A stretch of DNA of 64,000 bases from Forsythia viridissima (GCA_030279155.1 CM059045.1:28333477-28397476); one strand, 5' to 3'; shown: positions 12,901-25,914, numbered from the stretch's first letter. Translations and numbers: made by a program. The notes: a model not told the origin generated them from the sequence alone.

Positions 12901-15900
12901 TCACCATACTGATTACTCAATGTAGAACATGTTCAATCTTTATTAGATAACCAGGAAATTGGTGCACTGCTTCCATAGCACTTAAAACTCCCGCGTCATA
13001 AGACCTTAATTTTCTCAGATGTCAACATACGAATAACTCTAGAATGAAATTAATGTAACCCAAACTATGGATTCAAATCAGACTATTTTTCACCGTTGAC
13101 ATTTTGATAAGTAAGACCCAAAGAAGACCTATCGAGACAAAATATCAAACCATGGTACAAGCCACGATGAAAATTGGTAAATATGTTTAAGAGCTTGGTA
13201 TAACCTGAAAATAATCACTTTGGATGTAAAAGTTTTGGAGCATAATGCAAGAAGAACTGCTTCATGATTTCCTTCACTCATTCGTCTTATACGAACAACC
13301 CTGCATAGAAGGTTTCAGTGTCCGATAGGACTTAAATTGAAGGTAGAAAATTTAAATAATTCACGTGCTAATTTGAGCCCGATTTTCAGAGGTAGCATAT
13401 ATCCGTGATCCAATTGCAAAGGGAACTACAGATAACTTACTCTTCAGTCAAAGTTGATGGTCGTTTTGCAGATGGATCGGCTGAGAGGCGCAAGGGTTTG
13501 TTCAAAGAGAGCTTGACAAGCTCAGAAACTTCGTTAGTCATAGTTGCAGAAAACAGCATAGTCTGCCTCCGTTTCGGACACAACTTAACCTAAACAAAGA
13601 GCACAATCAATTACTTTAAAGAATGAGATTAGAGTTGAGTGCGTAATAGAATAATATGAATCATCAAAGGAATTAACAATTTAAAAATGCTAAAAGTAAA
13701 ACAGTTTGTAAACAAGAGATAGCAGAAAGGGTTTGATTTAAGAAAGCTACTTGATGCTCAAGTGATTTCAAATGCTGAAAGCAGCTGCTGACCTTTGGTT
13801 ATTGAATTTTCTAATTCTCAGGACATAAAAACAATTATTCTTTCTTGCCCTTTATCTTTGATCTTTGTGTTTATATGAATCCTATAAGCAGATTATTAGA
13901 ACAACATATCCCACTTCGAATTCAAAGACTTGTTTTTAGAATGGTATAGGAAAATCCGAACATCATCTAACACACTTCTATGCTAAAACCAAAGTAAATT
14001 GAGAAGTTGTCAGTAACGTCTGTCATATATGATGTGCATTAGCATACCTGCACGGACACATTCTTGCACACACTAATCTGATCCTGACAAACAGACCAAT
14101 CTGGATATCAATGGAGCAATCTTTCTCATTATTAGGAGAAACTTCCACCAGCCATAAATTGCAATAATCCAGCATTCCCTTCTCGACCAAGAAAATTTTG
14201 CACATTAAATAACTGGCTTTCAGCGCACCATTCTTCCAGATCATTTTCCAACTATGGAGTCCAATAAAAATATCAAATTCTGTATCGTTTCAAACTTAAC
14301 ACTAACTCTTTTATCGCCATCCAAGGTCTAGTGCAGAAACAGTAGTACACTTGTTTTCTTAAAGAACTTGTGATCAAAGTTACTCATCTTCTGTTTTCAC
14401 TCCCCAACTCATGGTATTGTTGTACTATGATAGCCTTCAACAGATGCAATTTTTTTTTTATTCTTTTGTACAGGTGTCAAGTCAAATAACTTTTTTTGCA
14501 GTTTTTGGGGGTGAACTATGGGTTTTTGACTCGCAAAATCCTTGACTGTAACCCAAAGACTCAATAAACTCCATATAACTAGGACTTTTCTTTCTCTCTC
14601 CTTGATACCTCAGTTGAAACAATATCACATACCATCTGTACCACAGAAAGCCTGGCCTCTGCTGCTTCACTAACTCCTAGACAACTGCTTCTCCACATAT
14701 TTAATTATCAAACTGTAGAAAGTTGAATTTCCAAATGCAATTGAAATTATGGATAAAACAGTTACGCGAAAAAGGTGACATATGGTACAATCTCCTCTTT
14801 CTTTCCAAATATGTATAAAATAAGAACCTAAGTTCCACCGCATTTCGAATTTCGTTTTCACATTGGAAGTGTTTAATGCACATGTTGCCTCTTAATATCT
14901 TAAATAATGACAGCTCAAAGATTCAAGAAACAATTTAACACAAACATAAATCTGCAAAACAATTCCTCTACGTTATAACTGAAAATTTTAAGCCAACATC
15001 AAGATTTACTGGACATTTTTATATGCCTATAATGAGAAAAAGAAACGATGTTTAAACATATACCAATTCATGAATTTCAGCACTAAATCCAAGCTCTAAA
15101 AGCCGATCAGCTTCATCAAGTATCAAAACAGCAAGCTCATCCAGATGTACTGACAAAGAATTGCGTAGATGATCTACCATACGTCCAGGAGTTGCAACAA
15201 CTATATCTGGCATTGATCGCAAGGCTGCCTCTTGAACCTGAAATGATTTCTATACATCAGAATCCACAAAATACAATGCGAACTAGTTAAATATGATGGA
15301 AACCAGTATACAGAACTTCCTCAAAAATAGTTCTCCACGAGTACTTTCATACAAATCCCTCCATCCAGTAAACGAGCTTACTAGGAGCCCAATTTTGTGA
15401 GAGAGGCCCACTTTCTTTATAACATACATACTACAGTACCCTTTAATGTACAAAAGGCACATATGAATAGGAGAATATCTTGTTGAAACTAATTTGAGGG
15501 ACAAACAACAAACTAAGTCTCCTTCCGATAAATTTGGGGTCGGCTACATAAATACTTTTTCTCGACCCTTCTCGGTTTATTGGCTAGATCTACCAGATAA
15601 TTTAAGGTGATATTTAATAAAAAATATAAAATTAACTTGTGAATAGAAAAGGTGTCATTGGGACATACAGAAATGGGAAATGTCGCAAGTAGCAGCAACA
15701 TCAGGAAGGATGGTAAAGTAGTTTACATTGTGAGCATAAGAACTCCTTAATCTGTTTCAACAGCAGCTAAGAAGCACGGACACTCCACGGCCACCGGCGT
15801 GTCGGTGCCGGACACGTATCGGACACCGACACGTATCGGACACTTCGTCGGATATTTATTTAAGGTTTAGAAAAAATAGGTCAATCTTTATATGTCGGTC

Positions 15901-18660
15901 AAGATTTTAAATGGGCTAATTATGTGTTTGTTAATGTTAAAATGGGTAAATCATGTTTTAGTATTGTTTTTTATGCAATAAGTATAGAAATTTTTATTTT
16001 TTTTAGACTATAAAGTTAAAAAAAAATTAATTGAAAAAATTTAATCGACGTATCGGTGGCGTGTCAGTGTCGATAATTTTTCTAAAATCGCGTGTCAACG
16101 TATCCGATACGTGTCATGTCGGACACTCGTATCCGTATCGGTGCATCATAGAACAGCAGTAATCCTCGAAGTGGGAACCAGCATAAAGAAACTTTAACCA
16201 CTTTTCAGAATGGTATGGTGGCCCTTAGAACCCCCCGCCCCCCCGGGCCCGGGTGTCATGTTCTCTTCCACCCTTCAGCCTTTAATGGTTGTGTGGTTGT
16301 ATATCTGCATATTTGGCAGTGCTAAAATTATTTTTTAAGTACTTATAAGTTGTGAGTCATATGGAATGTGTAGATAATAAGTAAGTGGTCAATTGTGAGT
16401 CCTACAAAATTTGTGGATAAACAATATATTTGACCAAATTTAAGCTTAGCCAACTAAAATTCCCTGAACTATATTTCTCGCACAGTCAAACAACATGATG
16501 AAGATATAGGTATTATCACTAACTTAGGTTGACTATGTATGAGAATATAGCAAGAAGCTGAACTGAGGAAATAAAGAGTCCCAAGTGATGTAGATTCAAC
16601 TCTAATGCAACTGATATACAACAGAATTCATTAATGTGGGGACGTCCCAAAAACTTTGATGGTTCATCCTCCACGTGAAGGTATTTGAACGAGGCAAAAT
16701 AGGTCCGAAAGAGAAAATGAGAGTATGATGCAACATCAAGCTTCACCTAATCGAAAAATGGAATCTCACATTCCTATACAAACCTTTGTTGAAAGACCGC
16801 CCACCACCAAACAACATCTGATCTCTGTCATAAATTGAGCAATTTTCATAATCATGCTATGAACCCTGAAAAATAGAAAAAAATAAACCAGATAATAAAT
16901 TGACTAAAATTAAAAACAGAGGAAACCAAATGGAAAGCAAAATTCAGTTCTCAAGCAACTTTCAAGATGTGATAACTTCAATGTACCAACCGTTCTTTGG
17001 CTACCTAGTTTTGCTTTGTTAAGATCTTTTTGTTAGAATATTTATTTTCCGCTACCCAGGGGAAGTGTTGGGCCAATCTAAAAACTGGAATTGCAAATGT
17101 ATATGCACTTTAACTATGGTTCAGCATGTTAACGCTTCTACATTTAACCAGTCTAAATCTTAAAATATTAGGATTTTGCATTCTCTTCATTCAGGTATTA
17201 ATGGGTGCAAATGTGGAAATACTATCCCAAATTCATTCAATGAAAAATTCTTCAAGATGGAGGGAAAAAGAAGCATCAGAGTGGAAGTATGAGATCTCAA
17301 CAACACAGAAAAATGATGTGCATGCATCATATGTTATCCATGTCCAGCGTATTTCTTTGTGCTTCTCAGAAGAAGAAGATCAATTGTATGATTCATGACA
17401 AAGGCCAAAAAGTAAAAGCAAAAGTACCAGAAACATGTATCCACAGACACAAACATATTTAAATAACAAACTCAGGTGTAGACACAAAATAACTTGAAGT
17501 GGCACTTACTGGACAGCCAACTCCCTTGTTGGTGTAAGAATTAGAACCCTAATAGCAGGCCTATTCTTTGGACGATATAATAGTCTCTCCAATGTTGGCA
17601 GGGCAAAGGCGGCAGTCTGCATGGTAAAGAACAATAAAATCATCACTTATATAAAAACCGCTTCTATATGACAAAAACATAAATACACATCCAAAAATCT
17701 CTTAATATAATATAAAAAGTTCAAAACAAGAAAAAGATTAACACTGTATGTCATTTCAAGCATCACAATCAACCAGCACTACTTATTGCAAACAAATAAA
17801 TTATTATCATCATCAGCACATTATGTAATGTACCTTTCCAGAACCAGTAATAGCACTCCCACATATATCACGCCCAGTTAAGGCCAATGGTATACAAGCA
17901 GCCTACCATAAAAGGGCAAAAAAAAAAAAAAAACTTGAATCACCAATAGCCAAAATACCATAACTCAATTGATCCAGATTCAAAAGGGAAAGGATAACTG
18001 GAAAAGAACAACTAAACAATAATTAAGAACCTGGATTGGGGTGGGCTTACTATAGCCCAAAGCTTCACAAGCCCGAAGCAACGGCCTGGAAAGATGGAGC
18101 TCCAAAAACGAATTTGCGTGGAACGACACTCCTTCAACCGGAGAAAAGAAGGACTTACCATCATTCCCACTCGTTGTTGGGACGCCGTGCAGCTCCTCCT
18201 CCTCCTCCTCGTCCGGCCTGTATACCTCCTAAACCAACGAAAAATGGCTTTAATAAGAACCATAATTACACCCACCCCCAAATCAATGCTCAAATTTGAT
18301 TTTCTTAATCTAAATTGAATAAAAAAGGATATTATGTATTACTTGGTGGTGGGATTCGAAATCGGAGCTTTCTTCAGAGTCGGTATTGGTAGTGGAGATA
18401 GGGTGGCGGAGGCGGGCATTGGAGATTTTTTCATCAATGGAGGTGGTGCTACGACGATAGTGTTCATCAGCTACTGATTCGGAGTAGGAAGAGAAATCCC
18501 ATGGGGACTGTGATTTCTTGTTTGGTCGGATTTTTTCGTCTTCCGATTCAGCTTCTTCCGCTTCTTCTTCATCAACTTCATCAGATTGGCTCTCGTTATC
18601 ACTTTCGAGTTCGATTTCTTCATCACTCGGTGGTTCGAACACGAATTTTTCCTCAGCCAT
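6940..18660 (-). CDS. RH28: DEAD-box ATP-dependent RNA helicase 28 (Drs1-like), 19 exons, one apparent frameshift
   Basis: A nucleolar DEAD-box helicase homologous to yeast Drs1, which acts in 60S subunit and 27S pre-rRNA maturation. Exons in gene order: 18343-18660, 18031-18228, 17834-17903, 17510-17616, 16784-16865, 15064-15237, 13441-13589, 13205-13300, 11770-11872, 11609-11671, 11315-11376, 10987-11083, 10203-10321, 10075-10117, 9763-9864, 8870-8968, 8719-8787, 8032-8303, 6940-6955. All introns are GT-AG and all phases join except in exon 3, which has one extra base. Ignoring that base gives about 745 aa, close to other plant RH28 proteins. Visible motifs: acidic N-terminus, PTPIQ, AITGSGK-T (Walker A), PTREL, TPGR, DEAD (15106-15117), SAT (about 13542-13550), TDVAARG, HRVGRTAR, then a basic coiled C-terminus ending KSRYKRR. 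The start is the ATG at 18658-18660, beginning MAEEKFVFEPPSDEE. Several introns hold MITEs. Confidence 0.9.
7471..7588. mobile_element. Short MITE in the last RH28 intron
   Basis: About 118 bp bounded by the inverted repeat TTCTAAAAAGC (7471) and GCTTTTTAGAA (ends 7588). The middle contains CTAGGTGT and ACACCTAG, which also face each other. There is no clear target duplication: CAGTA and CAGTG flank the ends. It is non-coding and typical of the small palindromic MITEs found in plant introns. Confidence 0.6.
12257..12647. mobile_element. GC-rich hAT-like MITE in RH28 intron 8, internally duplicated
   Basis: The ends match as inverted repeats: GTGTACAT then AGAGGTGTAAA at 12257-12276, and the complement at 12627-12647. 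A third copy of the end motif (TAGAGGTGTAAA) sits inside at about 12372. It separates two diverged copies of a GC-rich segment (GGGCCAGGCT near 12330 and 12446). This suggests an internal duplication or two nested insertions. No 8-bp target duplication was found. The small open frames here are not genes. Confidence 0.55.
15759..16159. mobile_element. hAT-type MITE in RH28 intron 5 with perfect 8-bp target duplication
   Basis: The element spans 15767-16151. It is flanked by AACAGCAG at 15759-15766 and 16152-16159, an exact 8-bp direct repeat as left by hAT transposition. The termini CTAAGAAGCACGGA and CTATGATGCACCGA (reverse complement of the right end) form imperfect TIRs. The subterminal parts are rich in CGGACAC/GTATCGG repeats in both orientations. 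It has no coding capacity. The intron splices around it. Confidence 0.75.
16231..16253. other. C-run / GGGCCCGGG tract in RH28 intron 5
   Basis: Two C-runs (six and seven C, separated by one G) run into GGGCCCGGG, in otherwise AT-rich DNA. The minus strand (the gene's sense strand) is therefore G-rich and could form a G-quadruplex or hairpin in the transcript. The function is unknown. Runs like this are also prone to sequencing error. Confidence 0.4.
17834..17903 (-). other. RH28: RH28 exon 3 with apparent 1-base insertion
   Basis: This 70-bp exon should be 69 bp. Its first part reads AACIPLA and its second part reads LTGRDICGSAITGSGK, but in frames one base apart. The slip is in the AAA at 17880-17882 (TTT on the coding strand). 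Read literally, translation stops four codons later, before Walker A. The splice sites on both sides are sound and every other exon is intact. This may be a homopolymer error in the assembly, a segregating mutation, or a recent loss of function. Confidence 0.8.
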
Positions 18661-19371
18661 GAGAGGAGATGGAGAGCTGCCGCTAAATTGAGAAAGGGTT
18701 TAAGGCTTCTCACTTGCGGGGTTTAGGTTCTAGGCGATAAGTCTATCTAGGGTTGTGTTTCGGCCAATTTGCGATGGCCAGATTTTAGAGGATGTTTGGC
18801 TAAAGCTAGACTAGATAATAATTTAAAGTTTCAAATATATTTGACTAGCATACGACTTACATGCATGCGGTGGTATCTGATCTTAAAATCAGAATTCTAA
18901 TAGATAATAGCAAAATGAGATGGATTTCAAAATCTGATTTGAGGTGGAGATATAATGAAGAGAGCAATTTTTATTTAAATTTTTGAAGATATTTGTAATG
19001 TGTTTATTTTATCGTGAGTGAAGGTGAGTCGTGATATTTTTTTTTTTAACTTTTAAATTGAAAAAATATTTTTCTTAAAAAAATGGCTCAACTCATTACT
19101 AACTTTACAAATAAATAAATTATTTATTTAAAAACTCTTTGTTACTTATAAATAAATTTTCTTAGAAGTAAAATTGTTATAAGAGCTTAATTTGTAATTG
19201 CTATAATTTTAAGAAAAATAGTTTTTACTGTGCTGGAGAAAAAATCAATTTTTGAAAAAATTGATTAAGCGTTTGGTAAATTTCTGTTTCAAAACTATTG
19301 TATGTTTTAAAATCAGTATTTTAGCACTTGATAAACAAAAGTGATTTATTATTGTACGTGTATATAATTTT
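18661..19371. other. RH28 upstream region
   Basis: The 5' UTR and promoter region of the minus-strand helicase should lie just above 18660. The first ~120 bp are more GC-rich than the DNA beyond. No clear TATA box is seen at a fixed distance. Beyond about 18800 the DNA is AT-rich filler up to the next element. Confidence 0.35.
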
Positions 19372-20839
19372 GGAAAATTTGTATATTTTGTTCTCAACCT
19401 TTTAAAAACATAAGGAATACTCATAACTTTTAAAAATAGCACTGGACATCCCCAATGTTCGAAGAAATCGACATGTTTAGGTCATTTATAACTAAATCGT
19501 CATCTCTTTATATAAACGAAAAAATATTAAATAAGAAAAAAAAATAGAAAAATAATCAAATGTGTCCCCAAAAATAAAAAATAACAAAGAAGCTCTCTTC
19601 TTCTACCCAACTACCCACATTTCCTTCTTCTCCAGTATCCATCATCTATAAATGCAATATCTACCCAAAAAAGAAATCAGCTAAGATTGAGATACCAGGT
19701 GTCCTCCAAGAAATCTGTACAGATATTTTCAAGGCTCTAACACTCAGGTTCAAGATGATAATATTGTGTGCTGGAGAATTGTCTCGATGATAGCTAAAAA
19801 AGAAACAAAAATATATATATTCTTGCGCTTTTTCGCCAAAAAAATGCCCATTTATCCACACAAACATCATATCTTAATATTTTTAGAGAAACATATTTTA
19901 TGGTCAATAAGTACATATTTATTCACACAAACATTAGGGCCTTTTTTGAAACTGTGAGGAATATCTTGATGATCTATCCGAGAAGTGAAGAGAGTTTTGG
20001 ATAGAGAAAGCTCGAGAAAAGAGATGAGAATGTACAATTTAAACGTCGGTTATGATAACAAGACCATCTTTTGGATGTATTGGCACGAAAGCTTGGGAGA
20101 TCAGATACAAAGAGGCTAATTGAGATACCAAGTCCTTGGTATCCTCCAAGAATACACATATTTTCAAATGCTCTAACACTCAGGTTCAAGATGAAATATA
20201 TATATTCTTGTGCTTTTTTGCCAAAAAAATGCTTATTTATCCACACAAACATCATATCTTAATATTTTTAGAGAAACTTATTTTATGGTCAATAAGTACA
20301 TATTTATCCACACAAACATTAGGGCCTTTTTTTGAAACTGTGAGGAATATCTTGATGATCTGTCCGAGAAGTGAAGAGAGTTTTGGAAAAAGAAAGCTCG
20401 CGAAATGATATGACAATGTCCAATTTAAACGTCGGTTGTGATAATAAGACTATCTTTTGGATGTATTGGCACGAAAGCATGGGGAGATCAAATACAAAGA
20501 GCTTAAAAGATTTTATGGCAGATTTTTTTTTTTTTGGGATAGATAGTGCATTTAGAGATGATGGAGACTAAAGAAGAAGAAAATGTGGGGGGTTAGGTGG
20601 AAGAAGAGAGTCTCTTTATTATTGTTTATTTTTTAGGGTTTATTTTGTTATTTTTCTATTTTTTTTTCTTGTTTTTTATTTTTTTGTTTATTTAAAAGAA
20701 ATGACAATTTCGTCATAAAAGATACTATGCATATTTTTTCAAACGTTGGGATGTTCAGTGCTATTTTTAAAGGTTAAGGATATATCATTTACGTTTTTGA
20801 AAGATTGTGGACGAAATATGCTATTTTCCCTATAATTAT
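19363..20839. mobile_element. Mutator-like TIR element C with internal tandem duplication
   Basis: The element spans 19372-20830. The flanks TATAATTTT (19363-19371) and TATAATTAT (20831-20839) match at 8 of 9 bases. The terminal inverted repeats are about 280 bp. For example, TAGCACTGGACATCCC near 19437 pairs with GGGATGTTCAGTGCTA near 20750, and the CTTCTTCTACCC stretch near 19600 pairs with one near 20570. The interior is a two-copy direct repeat of about 420 bp. There is no transposase. The source of the interior is not recognised. Confidence 0.7.
19680..20515. repeat. Two-copy direct repeat (~420 bp) inside element C
   Basis: Copy 1 is about 19680-20100 and copy 2 about 20105-20515. Both contain ACACTCAGGTTCAAGATGA, then CACACAAACATCATATCTTA, then AACTGTGAGGAATATCTTGA, then TTTTGGATGTATTGGCACGA, in the same order with scattered differences and small indels. 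Copy 1 carries about 40 extra bases after the first motif. The open frames in this stretch differ between copies and look fortuitous. Confidence 0.75.
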
Positions 20840-20924
20840 TAAAATAGACAATGATTATAATGGTGTCATTCTTTATTATTATTATCGTTTGTAAGATTGT
20901 AAAATTTATTTTTAATTTTATGAA

Positions 20925-21315
20925 AGCATATTCAATGCACTCCGACTATTGCTTTTTAGACGTGCCATATAAGCACAGATAGACGTAGTTATAAAAAAAT
21001 CATCTTGAATGCATGCTAACGAGGACTCTGTCTAACTGATGTGACACACCAAAAAATAGATTGCGTATAGTAATCCGTTTAAATTTAGACGGACTTGTAG
21101 ATTGAGTAACTCAGCATTTTATTAAAAAAAATCAGACGAGGGAAAGTAAAAAAATCAATGCCACATAAGCAGTAATATTAGTTTTAGACAGAACTCATTG
21201 GAGATGAATTTTTAATTTATTTGTCTATTCAATAGACGTAGTGTCATATATACTATAAATTCTTCTATTTTACCTGTCACATAGATTTCAATAGACGGAG
21301 TGAATTGGAGATGCT
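20925..21315. mobile_element. Possible MITE with ~40-bp inverted ends
   Basis: The left end AAGCATATTCAATGCACTCC pairs by eye with the right end (complement GAGCATCTCCAATTCACTCC) over about 40 bases, with mismatches. No target duplication was recognised. It is non-coding. The call rests only on the facing ends. Confidence 0.4.
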
Positions 21316-24017
21316 CCAACACTACATAATATTATCTAATATTTTTCGAAAACAATGTATTCACTATAGTTATTTTAAAATGAAAAAAAAAATCTATTAA
21401 ATATGAAAAATTTTAGAATTACAAAATAAAAGCATGGTCCATACAGTAGAAAATGAATTAATTTAATTAATTAAAAGTTGAAATTTGTATTTTGATTGTT
21501 GATAACTAAAAAGTTAGAAGCAGAATCTCATAAGTAACATTTTTGTTGCTTCTCAAAATTTGTTGTCAAATATTACATATTCTTATATAATAAAATTTTC
21601 TTTAATTTATCAAACACTTAAAACAACTTATAACTATTTGATAATCAGAAATTATAGTCTAAAATCAATTCTAAACGAGACCAAAGCTTAGCCAAATATG
21701 CTAATATTTTAACAAAAATTTTGACTCGAAATTTGTGACTTGAGTGCCATTCGAATACCACTGACAATTGAATATGGACTTTCAAGTACACATTACCTAT
21801 AAAATGAGAATTTTAGGTGAGTACGAGTAAGTTTTTTCAATTTTCACATCCAATTGAGAGATTTATTGAGTCGTGATTAACTTATTAATTTACCTAGTTT
21901 TAAAAAGAAATTGTGTGGTAAACAAAATCCAAATCAAATAGCACTTTATAAGCTATTTAACTAGATAATAATTTAGATATGTCTAGTTGAAAGCCCATGT
22001 TTTAAATATTGGTTAATACATTAATCCAAAAAAAAAGTACAGGATTTTGATCAAACTGAACTCGTATTGGGATTGAATCATCGGTCAAAAAATAAAAATA
22101 AAATATATGTTTTTTAAAATATATATATAGAACTTGTAAAACCGGTTTTTGTTCATGCGATTTATGGGAGAACCAGTCAATTCGTTGATTTTTCTATAGA
22201 ATTTTATATTTTCAGTTTTTGCCATGAAACCTAAGTTGGGCCAATTTTTAATTTTGTGATTGAACTAGGGCTTGTTTGGTAGAATTTAAAAGTAAAATTT
22301 TAGAAGATTTTAAAAAAAGTTGGTAAAAAGTGTGTTTGAAAAGTTGATAAAAGTTGTAGGTCCCATAAAATATGTAGTGGAAAAAGAATTTGGACAAAAA
22401 AGAATAACTTTTATAGCACTAGTAAAATTATTCAATTTATTTTGGTACATCAAAAAGAAGAAAAATCACTAGTTAGTATCCTAACGAAAGCAAATTTTGT
22501 CAGGTCTGCGAAATATAAAACATTTATATATTCTGGTGGACTCACCAAAATAACTATATTTTCTTCCTACATCACTTGTGTGTTGGGAAGGTGGTGTGCA
22601 CAATTATTTTGTTGTCTTAATGTGTGTGCATTATCTCAACATTGAGTTTTTGAAGCAAGAAACGACAATCTTTAAGTAACGATTTTTTTTGGATTTTTAG
22701 TTTTGTCCATCTCTTTAAATTAAGCAATGGCTTATGTAGAGTCCACTTCCAACACAATATTCGATAATTGTTTATCTTTGATGACTGTCAAACCTCAAAA
22801 TATGGGCCGAAGCTCAACTGTCAAGCTTGACGCGTGTCCAAATTGCCCATAAATCTTGCAATCTATTTTTCCTGGTCATCTCCAATAAGTCCTGCAATTC
22901 TTGCATATCCTGGATTTCCTTTAGAGCATCTATATGTATTGAGTTTGATTTTACCTACACAATTAAAAAAGCTAGTTGATTTGTTTTGTTTTCTTTAATT
23001 ATGATTGCTCTGTCCAACTATAAAGGCTTGTTGTATATCTTTAGAAAGTTTTCATATTGTTACATATCTAGAACAGTACGACATAAATAATTTGACCTCA
23101 ATGTCCACATGGCATCATAAGGTTCATTTCATGGCTATAAAACAGTTATAAAATTCCTCAAGCCATGTGGCACTTCTGAGACTGACGTATCCTAGTTGTC
23201 GTCCTTAACAGCCTAGGATGGTTCCAAAAGTAGAGTCTCTCGTCCAGGTCGAAACAAACGTATCATCTCCGTTATTGTTCGTGTCGATGCAATCATAATA
23301 TGGAAGGCGAATTGTTCTCAAGTTGTCTGAAGGACTGTCCAAATCCTCCATCTGGATGCTTGAAAAGACAATCTAAAGTCATAGATAAACCTAGGTCATG
23401 GTATCTTTAGGTACACATCCCACTCCAACTAATCAAGATGCAATGCACTTGAGTAGAACGATTATCTACCATCAGTCATAGACGGTTGATGTGACTAGAG
23501 AGATGTCGGCCTCCTCTCGCCTATATAAGACACCATTTCATTATTTTCAGGGACGCAGGATCATATTATTTCTCCTCAGCAGATACAAAGTACATCAGTT
23601 TTACTCCAAACTCGATAAATTGAACAGCAGACAACACCCTCAAGCCTTTGCACCCCTAATTTGGCTGGTGATCAACTAAATTTGTGGTCCTCTTAGTTCT
23701 ATCACACAAAATCTCTATAAAGTTTCGTTGAAGTTGAACAAAAGGTGCCACGTCCCTTTTTGCCATCAATAAGTGTATTTCTGCTTAGTTGAGACGGATC
23801 AATGAATTGTCATTCGAATCTCTCCAAATTCCTATTATTCCAAATCATCTACAGAATACAAGGAACTAGAGTGCTTCATCTGATATCATTAATTGTAATG
23901 CCTTCTTACTTTCTTAAATTTCAGTTTAACTAGTCTGTAAAAATACATTCATAATTTTCATAACCAGAGATTTTTCAATTTAACATCCTTCATATTTTCC
24001 TTCGCTTTAGGGCATTC
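21316..24017. other. Long spacer without recognised genes
   Basis: AT-rich DNA to about 22700, including a TTTTAAAAAAAG-rich piece near 22260-22420 that looks like a common plant MITE family. From 22780 to 23990 the base composition is more balanced, and a CTATATAAG TATA-like box lies at 23521. That stretch could be an old LTR promoter region, but I see no matching second LTR, primer site or coding domain. Confidence 0.35.
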
Positions 24018-25083
24018 TGTTGGTGTAAAATTGCAAGATGTTAATTGAACAAGTAGTAAAGTAGGTCTAAAGAGTCTAGATTATCGTCACACAACAATTA
24101 TTTTATTCGAATATTGATTTAAACAACCATACCTCTTATTCGACAAAGACAAAATTTGGCAAAGTTTTGATTAAACTACAATTAACTAAAAAAAGGAAAA
24201 GTAATTAAACGATCAAACGTGATTGTTAAAATGTCGGAACCCAAAATGTTACCATAGTTATCATATTTAATCTCACCTCTTAGATTCAATTTATAAAGTT
24301 GTACTCGGTCGAATTCACTAATTATATCAATTCACCTCTCTCGAGTCCAAATAAGTCTTATTTAGTTAAATTAACTCATTATATCTTTATGTGAATTTGA
24401 ATAAGCCTTAACTAATCACATTTAATCACCCAGGAATTCAAATTATGGACCGCAACAATAGCAAAAGTGTATATTAAAATCACATCTCAGCTTATTAAAA
24501 TCCCCAAAATAATAAATTAGTGATCAAGTAATTCAAATATTAAGCAAAGAAGTAAAATCAATGCATTAATCAATCTATTGAGCAAAACTTGAGAATTAAA
24601 ATTAAAAGTTCAAATCTATGTTACATCGTTCGTCCCAACTTATTATTTAACTACTCATCATAAAAGAATAACAACACAATAAAATATTAGAATACATCAA
24701 CGGTTGTAAAGAAACAACGAAAAATAGATGAATGTCTTACACCAAGAATTCACCTTCTTCCACCAAAATCTTGAAAAACTTCGGCTTTTGTTCTCTATTC
24801 TCTATTATATTGTTCTTTCTATGTGCCTCTTTTTCCCTCCCCCATTCGACTTATAATAGGTCTTTATATATTATTTAATTCATTTTGAATCTCGTCTATA
24901 AAAAAAGACAAAAATACCCTGACTTTCAAGAAAAAAATCACAAATTTTCTCGAACAGGCCGCAGTTTGCAAACCGTGGCAAATGTGGAAAACAAAAAATC
25001 CTATTTGCCACTTTTTTCTCATTTTTCAATTTGGTCTCCAAGCTTTTAGCATTGTGCGATGTGGTCCATACTTCAAGTTTTTT
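24018..25083. repeat. Truncated copy of an LTR-like repeat
   Basis: It begins TGTTGGTGTAAAATTGCAAG. It is homologous in the same orientation to 58770-59970, with shared blocks such as TTATCGTCACACAA, CAATAGCAAAAGTG, ACCAAAATCTTGAAAAACT and AGTTTGCAAACC. Homology starts exactly at TGTTGG in both copies, which fits an LTR edge. This copy ends in the (TA)n tract at 25089, so about 500 bp of the longer copy are missing. Confidence 0.65.
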
Positions 25084-25088
25084 GTATG

Positions 25089-25090
25089 TA

Positions 25091-25121
<31 letters not shown>
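25089..25121. repeat. (TA)n microsatellite
   Basis: About 16 TA units, at the point where the truncated LTR-like repeat loses homology with its longer copy. Confidence 0.9.
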
Positions 25122-25914
25122 CTCTCAATTTCCATTTTTGTGAAGACAATTTTTTGTGAAATCCTGAGAAAATTTTGGAAAATAGTAATGAAAAATATTT
25201 AAGATATTTTGCATTGAAGTAATAATTGAATAGAAAACTTTTTACAAAGTAATGTTATAGTAAAATGGGAATTGTATCAAAAGGATAAAGAATCTTAAAG
25301 AGTGAATAAATATTTTGAAGCACATAATTTTTACCCGTGGCCAAAAGTTTGGGTCACATTTTTTGGTTTTATTAAGAAAAAAAATTAAAGCACCCAATAA
25401 ATTATGTGTAAATGTGTAAACTAAATTGAAATAAAGACCCAAAGTTTGGGTCACATATTGCGGTTTTATTAAAATAAAGAAAATGGAACCACTTAATAAA
25501 TTATTTGTAAATGCAAGGTTTAGTGTAGATATATATATTTGAGGGATCTTTATTGGGCTGGGCTGTAGTTTAGTTGGACACTAACCCAACAGTGTATATA
25601 TTTATGTTTTGGGCAAAAGGTGGACCCTAAATTTGGTGTTGTATCTTTGTTTCTCCCTAGCTGTATTGTACATTTGTATCTATCTTCATGTTCGCCCATG
25701 AATTTTCTTCTATTCTCTTTGATTGTCTGCACGAATGGTTGGTGCGTAGAAGGTTGCGTGTGCGTCGCTGTGTTACGTGTTGTCTGTAGCCCGGATTTTG
25801 CGATTTTCTGGAATAGTTTCCTACTAATTTACGGTAACTCATTCGCCTTGTGTATATATATTCGCTTGAATGTTGATTTGTTTGTGTGATCTGAAGTGTT
25901 TTTGTATGTATTTG

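Noticed and set aside
19766..20408. Repeated plus-strand frames (FAKKMPIYPHKHHILIFLEK-like)
   Set aside because: They come from the 420-bp internal duplication of a transposable element, differ between copies and match no family.
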